A stretch of DNA of 64,000 nt from Camillea tinctor (lineage: Eukaryota > Ascomycota > Sordariomycetes > Xylariales > Xylariaceae): assembly GCA_022578605.1 (NCBI GenBank), contig MU394073.1:248001-312000 (forward strand). The letters run 5' to 3'. Shown here piece by piece: positions 47,495 to 60,658 of the stretch (the first letter of the stretch is position 1; each line of letters starts with the position of its first letter). A model generated the notes under the pieces. The model was not told the DNA's origin, made no database searches, and saw nothing but the letters and a program-made list of their open reading frames with translations. Position numbers and translations under genes: made by a program.

Positions 47495-50400
47495 TCAGTG
47501 TTCCATGAGCCCAATGCCACTGAAACCCCCTCCTCCCTGCGACTTGCTAGCCGCTGTCGTCGTCAATCGGGTCTGTCCAAAACCGGAAGATGACCCCGAC
47601 GCAGGTCGGGAGGACGCAGCCTTCCCACGGCTAGCACCGGTAGCAGCCGCTTTCTTTTTAACACCGGCGTATTTTCCTTTGCTAGATCCGCCCGATGTCC
47701 GGCGCGCAAACGACCGCTTGCCGCCGCCACGCCAATTACTAGCGCCCCTCGCTCTTGGGGCCGCAGAACCCGAGCGGCCGCGCGAAGTAGCTGGCTGTTT
47801 GTGTTGTCCAGCTTGTTCCAGCTGCTGAAGGAATGTCTGCGCTTCGGAAGTCGGTGCTCCAAAATAGCCAGAGGCCTCGCCCTCTTCATCCTCGTCGTCA
47901 TAGATGTCATGACCCATATCTTCGTCTTCATCCGTGCTGACCAAATCTACTATCGAGTGGTCTTGTGCGGCAGAAGCGGTAGCGCCCATCTCAGGACCAA
48001 CGCCCATAATCTCTTGGAACTGGCGGTGGTATTGTCGGATTAGGGGCAGGAGTTTGTCACCATACCTTTTCACCTTTTCGCCATCAATACCTGGGATCAT
48101 CTTCATTTGATCCAGAGACACAGTCCATCTAAGGCCCATTTCACGAAGTTGTGCCTGAGAAAAAATCGGTTGACGTAGCCTTTTTGATGTCCGAACTTTC
48201 TCTTCCAAAACCTTAGCTTCCTCGAAAAAACTTTGAATGATATCTTTATGGAGATCAGTCAAACCCATGTCGCTCATGCGTGCATCGTATGATATTGGTG
48301 GACCGACCGGCTCCTTCTGACGCTGGCGTGTACGTTTAGAGCGCGGCATTGTCTCAAATCCATCATCAGAGTCATCATCGCCAAGGACGAAACGATCGCG
48401 AGCATGACCGTTGCTATGCCTAACGTAATCGTCCTCACTGTCTTCGTCATTGATGGTTGCCAGGCCCTTCCCCTTATTCTTATGTACCCTCGCTCGAATA
48501 GGCGAGGACACATTCGTCGACGGGGGATGCTGCTTGGCAGACTCCCGTCTTGTCGCAGGAGCTGCTGGCTTGCTCGATCGCTTTGGTATACCAGATGGGC
48601 CATCCTGGCTGCCAGTGCCTTTAACACGGGTAGTTAGGAAAAGTTGACGCCGATTGGTGAGGAAGGAATGTGCTTTGCGTCCAATCTAAATAATGGTGGT
48701 TAGATGCTACATCTTAAAAAGGTCATAGAGAGTGGATTTACCTTGAAGTATTGAACTGCGATTCCGATTTTTCGGTTGATAATGTTATCCTCCTTCAAGG
48801 CATCTTCCATGACGAGGCGGTCGATAACGCGATGAATTTCATGTTTCGGCATGCCCTTGGCAATACCATGAAATCTCTCAGATCCGTCGTTGAATTCGGT
48901 CCGTGTCTTTTTCCCAAGCAAGTACTCCGTACATTGGTTGAGGGTGAGCTTGTCCTGAAGCCGTATGACCTCTAGCACAGCAACAGCGTACTTGGTAAAA
49001 TCTTTCTGCTCAAATACACCCTGGGATTTACAGTTATCGCATGTTGCATTGCACTGCTCTTTAGTGAACACCTCTCCGAAATATCGCAGAATCTCGACCC
49101 GACGACAGTCGCTCTGGTTATCGCAGAAGGCGGTCACCGTGCCAAGCATGTTTCTCTGTCGTTCCTTTTGTTCCTCGCTGCCATCGCCATCGGAAATCAT
49201 CTTTCGAAGAGACGTAACATCACCGTAGCTGAAATACAGGTAGCACTCGGAGGGTTTCCCATCTCGGCCTGCGCGTCCTGTCTCCTGATAATATCCTTCA
49301 AGACTCTTGGGAATGGACTGATGAATGACGAAACGCACATCAGGTTTATCAATGCCCATGCCGAAAGCGATTGTTGCAACAACCACCTTTATCTTGCCTC
49401 TCTGCCAATCCTTCTGGACCCTTGCCTTCTCCTCAGATTGCACATTTGCATGATAGTGGTGAGCTGCAATGCCTTGATCTCGTAGTTTTGCTGCGATATT
49501 CTCGGCAGACTTCCGAGAGAGTGTGTAAACAATTCCAGTCAACCCAGTATACTTAGAATTGATCAAGTTAGCAATCGTTGTAATATTGTCTTTCTCTTTC
49601 TTCAAGACTTCATAATATAAATTAGGGCGATTGAAGCTTTGCGAGAATTCGTCACACTCCTCGATTCCCAGGTTGTGCTTGACATCCATGATAACGTTTT
49701 GAGTTGCAGTAGCAGTTAAGGCCATCAGAGGAACCCCCGGGAACCTTTCCCGGAAGCTACCAAGTTCTTTATAGTCCGGTCTGAAGTCGTGGCCCCATTG
49801 ACTAACACAATGTGCTTCATCAATGACCAGGCGAGCCAACTTCTTATTCCGATACAGCGTCTCTAATCCGTTCAGGAAATGCTTACTCTTGTTAATCATT
49901 TCAGGAGTAACGTAGAGAAGCTGAATCCAGTTTTCCGGGTACCGATTTTTTAGCTTATCCATGATCAAACCCCGCTGCTCTGGCGTGCTCTCCCCATTGA
50001 AAGTAGCTGCTTGTATATTCAGTGCTTTGAGATGGTCTACTTGATCCTGCATTAAACTGATTAAGGGAGAAACCACAACGGTGACACCACTAGTCTTCCC
50101 ACTAGTGATGACAGCGGGAAGTTGATAACAGAGAGATTTTCCGCCTCCTGTAGGCATCAAAACGAATGCGTCATTGCCCGCGAGTGTAGCATTAATGGCC
50201 TCTAGTTGATTGTGCCTGAACCCAGACATTCTGAAGCGGTCTTTGAGGGCTCTTCTCACATCTCTATACCAAGGGCGATTCTTTTGCTCGGGAGAGACGG
50301 CAGCCATAGTAGACGAGCTAGAGGCCCGTTGGATGGCGGATGGTTGTTTTCGTAACCCGATATTGCCCGATGTTTCTGAGAGTACCGAACGGCCGGATGC

Positions 50401-52947
50401 AGAGTGATTTTCCGAAGACGACTGTTGGAGCTCGAATTCATGAGCCAGTTCAGATATATCAATATCATCACTATAATCACTCTGATAGCCTTGATGATGG
50501 CTTGCTGATCCCTTGCTTGGACTCTTGCGAGTTCTGCTGGCCGAGTGAGGAACTTCTGCGGTCTTTTTCAGGGTGAGGCGACTGGTGAGGGGCGGATGGT
50601 CTTTGAATGGATCCTCGTCATCATTCTCATCGAAAATGTCGTGGATCAATGGCGTCGCCGGCTTCTGCCGTATTGGTGTCCTAGTTGGCTCATTTTTTGG
50701 AGCACTAGATAACCGCGGGCCCAGGTTTTGGTCATGCCGCCGTTGTCTCTCTGATTTTGGTATTGGTGTTTCGTCGATAGACAACTCCGTAACTTCTTCA
50801 ACCGGTTCCAGGCGTGGCGGGAACTGGGTTTGGAATATGACTTCGGGGCCTCCAACATGGGAAACCCCAGAGCCTCGAGACCAGCTAGGGGGGGCTGCCG
50901 GCTGAGATACCTGGGTAGCTTGGACAAACGGCTCCGTACGACTTGCTTGAGAGACACCTGGCATTTTGTTCTTAAATATGCCACGGTTGTCTATACCAGC
51001 CTCCGGCAGCTTAGTTTTCAACAATGATTGGTGCTCTTTAACCAGCAGTTCTAGTTCATCGAGACGAGCCTCGTCCTCCTCGGTGTCTAAGTTATGGGAA
51101 TAAGCATCATCAATCCGAGCTATGAGGGCATCCCTCTTGATTTTCAGCTCTTCATACGACCGAAACTCGCTAGAAAGAGCATCTAAACCCTTCTGTTGCT
51201 GCATCAGTCTCTCCTTTTCTCGTCTAAGCCGTCCTCTAGGCTCTAGGTTGCCCTCCTCGAGTGATTTCTTGTACGCATTGCGATTCCGCAGCATACTCTC
51301 TTGAAGAAGTGCTCGTTGTGCTTCAATAGCTGATGGTTGGTCTAGGAAAAGTTGCAAAATAGCCGACATTTCCTCGTCACTGACCGATACATCTGTGAGT
51401 GGTTGACTTGTGGGTTGAAAGTCTTGGGAGAAAGATACATCCGGATCCTGGTAGGAGTCCCCGCTGGTTCTAGCTTGAGATTGTGAATCCCGTTCTTGTT
51501 TTCGGGGTGATTTGAGTGGCGTTGGTTTTTGACTTGACGCCGGGACTCTTGTCTTTGGAGGCGTGTTGTAAGCGAAAATCTCCTCCTCATCTGACTCAGG
51601 CTTAGGTACTGGTGGTTCATCGCGTCCACTACCTTGGACCACGGGGCTTTCTGGTGCTAATAACTCCTCTTCATCTGAATCTTGTATCACCCTGTCATGA
51701 TGCTTCGTGTTTCGAGCCTTTTGAGTTCGCCGTTGAATAGGACTGTCGGGATCGCCCTCAAGGTCCAGATCCGGCTCCTTTTCCGTGGTTCTAGGTATAC
51801 TAGGGGGAATACCCTTTTTCGGGGTCTTCCGCGGAGAAGGTTTGATACCACGACCGGTAACGGGTGACAAATTGGTAGAAACGCTCGTTTCCGTGGTCGT
51901 CTGGTAAATTATCTCCCCTGGTCTTTCCAGTATCGTTTTAGATGGTGACTGGCTAGAGCTCAGCTTCAACTTCCTCTTCACTGGCGATTTGGTTGGGGAT
52001 CGTTTCGGCGGTATGTTGAGCGCCTCATCGTCCGAAAGGAGCTCATATATGTCTGGGAACTCATCATGAGCTAATGTAGTTGGCGGTGGCTGGCTGATAT
52101 AATCGCTCTTCCGCTTCTTACCCCGTTGCATCGACATGGGCTGGGGCCGTGCAGCCGAATCTTCATCCCAAACCACCACATCACTTCCAAACACCGTCGA
52201 ATTCTCCTCGGCGAGCAATGGCATCGGCCGGCTTGCATAGTCCTCCTGCCATACCATAATGTCGGTTCCAAATATAGACGAGTTCTCGGTGGTAGGAGGG
52301 GGCTCCGGACGCATAGCACAATCTTCATTCCATAACTGAGTGGTGCTTCCGAATGCTGTTGTGTTCGGCGAAGTCTGGGCACTGTCATTGGTGAGATCGA
52401 TAGTTTCGAAAGTACGATTACTAGGAAGCGATGCACCGGGCGTCATGAAGAGATTTCTAGACCGCACGCTCGAAAGCTGGTCCCGTGTCGAGGTCTGCTT
52501 TTTGGCCGAGTTTTTCTTGAGGAAAGCATCGTATTGAGTTCCCAGAGATGTGCTGCCGGTGGTCGAAGTGGGAGTGGGGAGCTGCTCCTGGCGTAGGATC
52601 AGATTCGGCCGATTAGATGCCGCCTTGGAGACTAGTCGTCCCATAGTGTCTTCTCGCGATGCCGGTCGATCGCGTGAGTCGGTCGATCTAGTGGCGGGCT
52701 TATTCGACCCATGGGTTGTTGAATGGGGAAGATGGGGGTAGGTAGGCGAGGTGAAGGGATCATCGGTACGCGTCTCGATATTCGTATGTGCATCGGAGGG
52801 AGGGGTGAAGAAAACGGTGGCGTCGTCGGGTAAGGAAGCTTCAGACTGAGCGCGCGTTGGAAGAACAGGCGCGTTTGCGTTTGGCGTGGACAAAGCAATG
52901 TTAGCTAACAGCCAGGTTAAGTGGTCGGAAAGATTGTTTCGAGTCAT
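47495..52947 (-). CDS. RecQ helicase, BLM/Sgs1/QDE-3 type
   Basis: 3'-5' DNA helicase for recombination-intermediate dissolution and replication-fork repair; the Neurospora homologue QDE-3 also acts in quelling. Two exons, 48742-52947 and 47495-48685, joined in phase 0 across a 56-nt intron 48686-48741 (GTAAAT, CTAAC branch, TTAG), give 1798 aa. I start at ATG 52947 (MTRNNLSDHLTWLLANIALS); the frame continues upstream only to a GTG. Residues 1-900 are mostly disordered, with TP/SP sites and a coiled coil near 590-640. Helicase core: MPTGGGKSLCYQLPA near 930-945, DEAH near 1040, then VATIAFGMGIDKPDVRFVIH and QETGRAGRDGK. The RQC zinc cysteines (CRRVEIL...CNATCDNCKS) lie near 1280-1305. A divergent HRDC-like segment lies about 1540-1630 (LRWTVSLDQMKMIPGIDGEK), and the tail is Gly/Ser/Lys/Arg-rich. 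RECQ5-type is excluded by length and the long N-terminus. Confidence 0.95.
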
Positions 52948-54335
52948 GAAGACGTCTTTGATATTTTCAAGTCCCACGCTAACCCCATGGGAATTGGAAA
53001 ATCAGTCTACATGAGAAGAATGGTGGTCAATCGGGTGTTGGGGAACGAGTCTATTCGCATGCCGTGTCCGTGTAAAAGTCGTGTAAATTGATTTTTAGTT
53101 TTTGTTTTTTTAAACCGAGCATTGAAGAGATGTTAGGTTAGTTATGTAGCGTTAATGGAAGAAGCCTGCAGGTCTAGGTAACGGTAACTTGGACTTGACT
53201 GGCTTGATTAACTTAGCCCCGCGAGCACAGGCCACATTTTAAATTCAACATTTAAGATTTATTAGTGCGGCATGTAGTTCACATCGATCTATAAGTACCT
53301 ACTGCGAGGTACCATGGGGGGAAATGCATTAGATTAGATGTTGCACAACCATTTTTAAACATTGACCAAACACCATCCATCGCTTCGCTCATTGGCAAAG
53401 TCCGTAGAGGTAGTGCGGGAGCTAACTTCGCCAAATAAGCTATGCCCATGCAGATATGAAATCATAAACTACTATACTAGTAAAGAACCCGCTCTGGACC
53501 TACCCAAGCAGCCAAGTCACCAGCCTGAGTGCAAGAACTATATACTAGGTATAGCCATCTTAAATCTACCAGCCAGACATTCATTAAGAGAACTACAAGT
53601 TACATGCAAGACAACAAATATTGTTATAAAATACAAGTCAGTATAACTCGGAAAGAGGGGTTAGGGTATAAAGAGAAGCGGGGTTGGGTTATAGACATAG
53701 ATATAATCGGAACCATGCATATGCATTATTGTTCGACATGGGAATATCTAAAAGTATGTGTGTGTGTGTATGTGTGCGTATGTGCATGACAAGTATGTAT
53801 GGTATACTGCCCGAATTCGCTTAATCGAGAGCGAAAAGGGGGGTGGGTATCTATTTAGTCGAAGCTTTGAAATAGAGTATGTAAACAGAAATGGGGTTGA
53901 AATCCAACTTCTACTGATATATATAAATGAAATAAGTTGAGTTTCAGAATCTTGGTTCGAGACTTTACAAGATAACCTGTAGATTAATGTGACGTTGTAT
54001 ATTCGTTGATCAAGTCCGATATGATAACTACAGGTTGTGGAAAGACTGAACACTACAGGGACGACATCGAATAAGTAATAATCATTTGAATTTACCAGTT
54101 GACTCTCTCCTCTAGCCGTCATATATAGATCAATATGTATTCATATTTCATTATTATTCTAACTTAGACTTTTGGTCTATCTTCTATACCTAGGGTAACC
54201 ACATATATATGCACGCGATGCTATTTAGACCATATAAACGCCTCACCACCCCAATGCATACAAACCCTTCCTCCTTTTCCCATCCAATATTCTTTTTTCT
54301 AGCCAACCCTCCGATGTTATGTGGGCAACTATTTC
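52948..54335. other. Intergenic between RecQ helicase and DUF1275 gene
   Basis: RecQ promoter side and DUF1275 3' flank. It contains a GT/GTAT simple repeat at about 53757-53783. No gene is seen. Confidence 0.6.
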
Positions 54336-55343
54336 CTAGCATAAGTCATCCCCCTCCGTCTTCTTGGGCTTGTCGCTGCTGTTGAAGAAATACATTAGAG
54401 TAACAAGCATCTTCCCGGCAGCCGAGACTAGAATAGCCACAGCAGAACCTGCGTATCGATAGATAGCAGCCCCCACAAGAGACCCAGCAGCAAGGGACAG
54501 CAAGAACAAGACACGTCTAGTGCGCGGTCGGTTGTTGGTTTTGAACATGCCCGGGTCGATCATCAGGTCTACCCAAGCTGCCGTGGCCATAGCTGTGCTT
54601 ATTTCGGTCATCTTCATCGAGCGAGACTGCACGACTTGACTGCCGGATGCAAAAGCTAGGAGCGCAATGGCAACCAGTGCTGATGTGCCTCGGTGCTGCG
54701 TCCCGTATACAAGCTGTATGGCGGCAGCAGCAAAGACGAGACAGGACTGGAGGAAGTTGGAGCCTACTAGCCATATCCGCCGACGGGGGCCGACTAGATG
54801 GCCGATCTGACCAGTGATCCAGCCAGCCGCTAAGAAGAACCCGAGGGCAGCCCCGATATTGGCTGTAATGAACATATCGCCATCCAGTTGGGGCAGGATG
54901 ATGGCCAACATCAAGAAGACCGTGTTGCCCGTCTGGTTGGAAGCGAAACAGTGATAGTCCGGAAAAGAGATAGCATCTTGGATGCCGGTACAGCTAGGGC
55001 CAATCATGTGTGAGCTAACTACTTAACGGAAGAGAGGATAATGATAGAAAATACTTGCCGGAGTAGCTAAAGGACAGACCACTTGGTACAGCTCCAGACT
55101 TATGCTCCGGGGTATTGGGTTTTGCTAATCTAGATTTCGAAGATCTGCTTACAAGGTCAGAAATATTAGCTCAAATTCCACAAAACTGGAGGCACGGACT
55201 GGCTCAAGCATATAGGACCATGCTCGAGAAGAAAAGGAAGTCGATGGTATTGGCTCGGGATCTGAATTGGAGCTCACGGCAGTAAGGTCGTCCTGCTCGT
55301 CTGGTCTCTCAGCCCGAGGCTGTTCATCCTTTGGGTCTAACAT
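54336..55343 (-). CDS. DUF1275/YoaK-family membrane protein
   Basis: Polytopic integral membrane protein of a family found in bacteria and fungi, with no established substrate. Exon 1 is 55153-55343 (MLDPKDEQPRAERPDEQDDL), intron 54994-55152 (159 nt, GTAAGC donor, CTAG acceptor), exon 2 is 54336-54993; 282 aa. The splice reconstitutes the family signature LTFCTGIQDAISFPDY, followed directly by HCFASNQTGNTVFLMLAIIL. After a 45-residue hydrophilic, acidic N-terminus there are about six hydrophobic segments (for example NIGAALGFFLAAGWITGQIG, CLVFAAAAIQLVYG, LFLLSLAAGSLVGAAIYRYA), then a charged tail ending SSDKPKKTEGDDLC. It is divergent from the sulfatase gene with 1.3 kb between; a shared transport role is only speculation. 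Confidence 0.88.
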
Positions 55344-56667
55344 CTTTCGATGCTCCGTTATCTACGTTCTGTCGGTAGAGGCTTTTCTTTTTCTTCCCCT
55401 TTTCTGGTTTTTTTGGTTCTTGCTTTCTCTCTTGTCGATAGATCTGGCCGAATGGATGAACAAAAAGGACTTATAAACAAACACAGAGGCATGGGAACAC
55501 TAAGGTAATTTATCTTCTGGCACACTGGAAAATTCTTTCTATCTCTCTATCTACACCGCACTGAGCCAATGGGTCTGGATCTCTTGTGGTCACCGACAAC
55601 CGTACCGCTGATTCGAAGGTGGTGGAATCAAAGGCTCACCGAATTATCAAATTTCATAACCTATCTTGTTGAGATGTGGCGTTGGCGGCGGGTCAGTGCC
55701 GGGTGTTGAACCGAACAATGAACGAGCTTGATTCCGGCCCCGAGAGCCCTCGCTGGCCCGTCCCGATAGCCTGCTCATTTTTGCTATGACCTCACCCAGC
55801 CCAGTGCACTGCACACCTCTACGGCTAACGATGGCAATCGGCGATGGACACAGCATAAGTAAGTTGTGACTATTCAAATAAGTTACATCGATATACGTGG
55901 ACGAGCTTGAACAAGTGCTTGGGTTATATGGTATAACCCAAAGTTCTCAATCGTTGAACTTAAGGTTTCTAAGTCTCCGTCGTCTGTGATGAAGTGAGTT
56001 TTGTTTAAGTTAGTATTGATAGCACCTTAGATAATATTCAACGACGACCTTAATCACCCTTTACTTATATGATATACCTCGGCCTTGCTATACCAGGGAC
56101 AATTACCTAAACAAGGGAAATCCATAAAAGAGGACTCAATAAATTGGGTCACGTAGGTTCTTGGTTGTTCACCTATCCTTGGACAGATAGACCGACTACC
56201 GAGTGGAGCATTCCGAGATCCGTAGTTCGGCGTCTAAGCTTCGACGACAACGGCCTGTAACTTACTACAAACTACAATTGTGACCGTGACTCGACTATAA
56301 CACTAGTTTATGAATAGTTAGCACGAATCGAATGGCTCGTAACTGTGTCAAGCGTTTTTTCAAACCCCGCGACGACTGTCCTCATTGCGTGATCGCGATG
56401 CTACGTTTTCATCCTAGTTGGAGGTATGCCGGGGCACCAAAGTGGAGGCGGCTCGGCGCAGGGGAGGGCAGTTAGAGAGTATAGAAACTCACAAAGTTTC
56501 GTCCTGTTCTTGTATTATTTCCCAGTGATTTTCTTTCCTTGAAGTGAGCACTGTATTAAGTGATATTTAGTGAACCAGTACATTAGCATACGAGTCGGTT
56601 CAGACGTCTTACCCGACTTGCTTTGAGGACCTTTCTCTAAGTCAAGTAGTGCTTCAATCAAGTCGCC
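55344..56667. promoter_or_regulatory. Divergent promoter region of DUF1275 gene and sulfatase
   Basis: 1.3 kb with no coding sequence that I trust; a short minus-strand open frame at 55647-55877 lacks similarity. No specific binding site can be argued. Confidence 0.5.
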
Positions 56668-58394
56668 ATGGCTTCCCAGAAGCGCCCCAACATTGTTTTC
56701 ATCATGGCTGACGATCATGCGGCAAAGAGCATATCCATATATGGTGCCGGGATCAACAGCACGCCGAACCTGGACCGCATAGGAAAGGAAGGCATGCTGT
56801 TCAACCACTGTTATGTTACCAATAGTATCTGTACGCCTTCACGGGCAGCTATCCTATGCGGGACACACAACCATGTCAACGGCGTTATGACCCTCGACTC
56901 GACGATCAATAACCGCATGCCCAACGTTGCCAAGCACTTGAGAACCGGTGGATATCAGACAGCCATGGTAGGCAAATGGCACTTAGGTGAAAGCAAAGAC
57001 AACGAACCAACTGGTTTCGATTACTGGAGTGTCGTCCCGGGCCAAGGCGAGTATTGGGATCCGTCATTCATCGAGCCGGACAGAACCAAGCGAGTCGAGG
57101 GTTACGCAACTGATATCATCACCGACAAATGCATTGACTGGCTGAAGGCACGGGATACAGAAAGACCGTTCTTCCTCATGTGTCACCACAAGGCTCCGCA
57201 CCGAAGCTGGGAGTGCGACGATAAGCACAAGGACTTGTACAAGGACCCCATCAAGCTGCCGGACACGTTCTCTGACGATTACAAGAACCGCGCAAAAGCA
57301 GCCAAAGTCGCCAAGATGCGCGTGGCGGAGGACCTGACGTATTTCGACCTAGGGATAGTACAGCCCGATGGTGGACACCGTGTGGGCGTGAAGATGATCG
57401 ACAGGCAGAGCTGGCTGGACCGCAAGATCCCGGCGCCAGAGGATGTGACTAAACTCAAGCTCATCGACAAGGACGATGGCACTGTTTTCACGTTCAAGAC
57501 TAAGGATGAGCTTGCCGAGTGGAAGTTCCAGCGTTATATGCAGCGCTATCTGCGGACAATTCAGAGTATCGACGACAACACGGGCCGGCTGCTCGATTGG
57601 CTTGATGCTGAGGGCCTAGCCGAGGATACCGTTGTTATCTATACGTCAGACCGTACGTTATTACACTGTTCACATGTCTTCTCCGCCCCGTCCCCCCTTT
57701 ATTCCTTACCCCTTTCTGGGGTATCCCTGAACCCCGTGATCCGGGGCAAGCTACCACAATATGACTCTATATTTCCCCCATTTCCCTATTCAACTTTTTT
57801 AAAAAGTGAATACTTACAAACCATCCTTTTTTTTCTTCTCTTACAGAGGGTTTCTTCCTCGGCGAGCATGGCTGGTTCGACAAGCGGTTCATGTACGAGG
57901 AGAGCTTCCAGATGCCGTTTCTGATAAAATACCCGCGGGCGATCGCACCGGGGTCGGTCTGCGACGACATCATCTGCAACGTGGACTTTGCGCCGACGTT
58001 CCTGGACCTCGCGGGCCTGCGGACGCCATCGTATATGCAGGGGGTGAGTTTCCGGCCGCTGCTTGGCGGCGGGCCCGCGCCGGCCGGCTGGCAGCAGGTC
58101 GCGTACCACCGGTACTGGATGCACCGCGATGTCATCCACGAAGCGTACGCGCACTACGGCGTCCGCGACCAGCGCTACAAGCTCATCTACTGGTATGCGG
58201 AGGACTTGGGCCTACCGGGCACGAGGCCCGGGGGTCAGGAGAAGGAGTGGGAGCTCTTCGATTGTCTAGAAGACCCGCTTGAGCTCTTTAATGTGTATCA
58301 TGAGCCTAAATACGCGGATGTGGTCAAGCATATGACGAAGCTGCTCGAGGATAAGATGCAAGAGATTGGAGATGAGCCGGTTCACCCTAGGTGA
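56668..58394 (+). CDS. Sulfatase (type I, formylglycine-dependent), cytosolic form
   Basis: Hydrolyses a sulfate ester of unknown natural substrate, perhaps to scavenge sulfur. Exon 1 is 56668-57652, intron 57653-57846 (194 nt, GTACGT...TACAG), exon 2 is 57847-58394; 510 aa. The N-terminus MASQKRPNIVFIMADDHAAK enters the alkaline-phosphatase fold at once, with metal-binding Asp15/Asp16 and no signal peptide. The nucleophile motif CTPSR is at 55-59 (Cys55 would become formylglycine), followed by GTHNHVNGV, MVGKWHLGE at about 100-108, the metal-site HHKAPHR, and [20 protein letters not shown] formed across the splice (Asp328, Gln329). The C-terminal subdomain has YKLIYWY and ELFDCLEDPLELFN. Overall it resembles bacterial sulfatases of the choline/aryl type more than secreted eukaryotic ones; bacterial origin is possible. 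Exon 2 is markedly GC-rich. Confidence 0.92.
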
Positions 58395-59282
58395 ACCAGA
58401 AGTTGATGGGATGATCGTTGCTTATCTGAATACGATATATGTTCTGTTAAGTACCTGGACATACCCACCTACTTGACATCGTCATGTGTAAGCTACCTAA
58501 GTTAGACAATTCGAATAAAAGGGATCAACAGTTTATAGGTGTTGGTATAGAAAAGCTGCTATTCTATATTACGTTGTATTCGATTACTAGTACGTAAAGT
58601 TGTTGTTTAACCTTAACCTAGAATTCTCCGTAGGGCCGTTCAGGTACCGTGTTTGCGTGTGTACGATTCAAAATAGGTACGAGGTGGTTGGTCAGATATT
58701 TTAACCTAGAATGCCTCTAAATCGATCAATTAGGTACCGACTGATTGGGTGCGTGGGGGTAGTTATTCGGTACAGTACTATGTACACCATTAAAAAAAGA
58801 ATTCTAATATCAAGTCAAGTTTATTCTTAAAAGATAGTGTGTTTAGCAGGAATGACAAGTTCCTATCTATCCGTTGACAAATCCCGCCTAGTCAAAAGCG
58901 AAAATAACAAGGATGCCCTTACCTAGCGGCATAGCTACATGGGTTATGCCTCAATGTATGTACTAAAGATCCACCTAAACAACTGAGACGAGCCGCCCAA
59001 GCTGCTAAGTTTGCGGCGACATGACCCTCTCTCTCTCTCCCTCTCGCTTTTTTCTCATTCTTATTTTTAATATTGTGAATAGTTTTTGTGGTTTCGGTAT
59101 GCCTTTCGTTTTCTCTTTCGTTTCCCTACTTTCTCTTTGCAGTGAGTTTTGTCTTTCTATCTCCCCAGGTAATCATGATATGTATTGTACTTACATACCT
59201 CTCACTTCCCAGCTGATAAGACTCAATAAGAAGTAATTAGTTGTGTATCAACGTAAGAACCCTCTATCACGGAGTCTTGCTA

Positions 59283-59290
59283 CCGCGGAG
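59283..59290 (-). promoter_or_regulatory. Distal NirA/NIT4-type site CTCCGCGG
   Basis: Matches the consensus CTCCGHGG on the minus strand. It lies 1.37 kb upstream of the nitrate transporter start, so its relevance is uncertain. Confidence 0.3.
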
Positions 59291-60344
59291 ATCCTTCAAC
59301 TCGGTCACCAATATCCTCTTTATACATAATGTCATTGATGATATTATCTTATCACTTGGCTGATCGACCAAGTTCGCCTGGTTTATCTATACTATGTGAG
59401 TGTGTTTCTTTCTTGAACCCCCCAATCTGTACATACACTATGTAGGTATGAATGTGTATGTTGTAGTGTAGATAAGGACCCCTTGTTCGCCCAGGGTCAA
59501 CCTGCTTGTGACAAGGGCTATAGGGTGATTTAGCTGCAGCTTCTATGTAACGGGACAAGATCTCTTACTTCGAGTGGTCTGAGCTTGTTGTTCCCTTCTA
59601 TCAGCCTCTCCAACTATCCTCTGTCTAATCTGTTATTAGTGACATTATGCTTTCGTCTTGAAGGCTGACCTGTCAGTGTCGAATTGTGATGCCGGATGCG
59701 AAGACCACAATCCGGGCCATTCATTCTCCTCAATGCCAGTCCTGTTCGTCACGGCCGCGTCTGCTACTTTGAAATCATACTCAACCTCTGGCCTACACAC
59801 AATATCTCTTTGTTCACGTACCCCTTACATCGTATCTTGACTCTGATCTGATACCCAACCCATAAACACATACATACTCCTCTCCACTCTAGCACTGTAC
59901 TACCACACCGGGACTGGGGCTGACTTCGTCTAGTCTAGCTGATCTAGTAAGCTACCTGGTAAATTCTTTGCGGATTAACCAATCATTAAGGATCGTCGAT
60001 TCCAGAGCGATCTGTAGGCTCTAGTTAGTATAGCACTGAAGCTGTGAACAACGGCACTTCGACCTCTGTGCTAGTCAAGCTGCAATTACATCAGTCGCTT
60101 ACCCTAGTTTCAAAACCACCTACCTAGGCAATCCCTCTGCCTTATCAGGCACTTCCAAGTTTGGCCTTGGTCGTATCATCTCTCTCGCTCGCCCCCCTTT
60201 GGCCAATACCAAGACGGCATCTTTCCATCTTGGCCAGTTCGGGCTGGCGTGAGAGAGAGATAAGCTCGCCGTATAACCGAACCTCGAGTTGACCTGAGCC
60301 ACTCTACTATCAAGGCTACCCCGTCTGCACATCCCCGGACTCCC

Positions 60345-60352
60345 CCGCGGAG
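60345..60352 (-). promoter_or_regulatory. NirA/NIT4-type site CTCCGCGG in the nitrate transporter promoter
   Basis: Exact match to the nitrate-activator consensus CTCCGHGG, 307 bp upstream of the start. AreA-type HGATAR sites surround it: 60141-60146 (minus), 60258-60263 (plus), 60549-60554 (minus) and 60558-60563 (plus). The combination fits nitrate induction together with nitrogen-metabolite control as known for crnA/niaD promoters; function is inferred. Confidence 0.6.
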
Positions 60353-60658
60353 AATACTTGCGAGATCTTGATGTGGAGGTGTTTCCACTTCCTGCTTGCT
60401 AAAGACGGCCTATCCGGAAATACACAATTCGGAGACTCAGGTGTAGACGGCGCTGCCTGTCCGATATTATAAGGGTATTGAATTGCCCAGTGAGATATTG
60501 CCGGTCAGCAGCACCAGGTCAGCAACTCTTATGGGAGGCAGGAACCCCCTATCGATCTGATAGAAAGCGAGGGGATTTTCTCCACAAGAAAATACGTGCC
60601 AGTTCCGAACACCAATTCCCGCAAGGACCTTAGTGTAGTACAATCAAGCGTGTCCGAC

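Larger units (their letters stand above)
58395..60658. other. Intergenic and promoter region before the nitrate transporter
   Basis: 2.3 kb after the sulfatase stop. It holds the NirA- and AreA-type sites in its last 530 bp and a CT-rich stretch near 59025-59050. No gene is seen. Confidence 0.6.
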
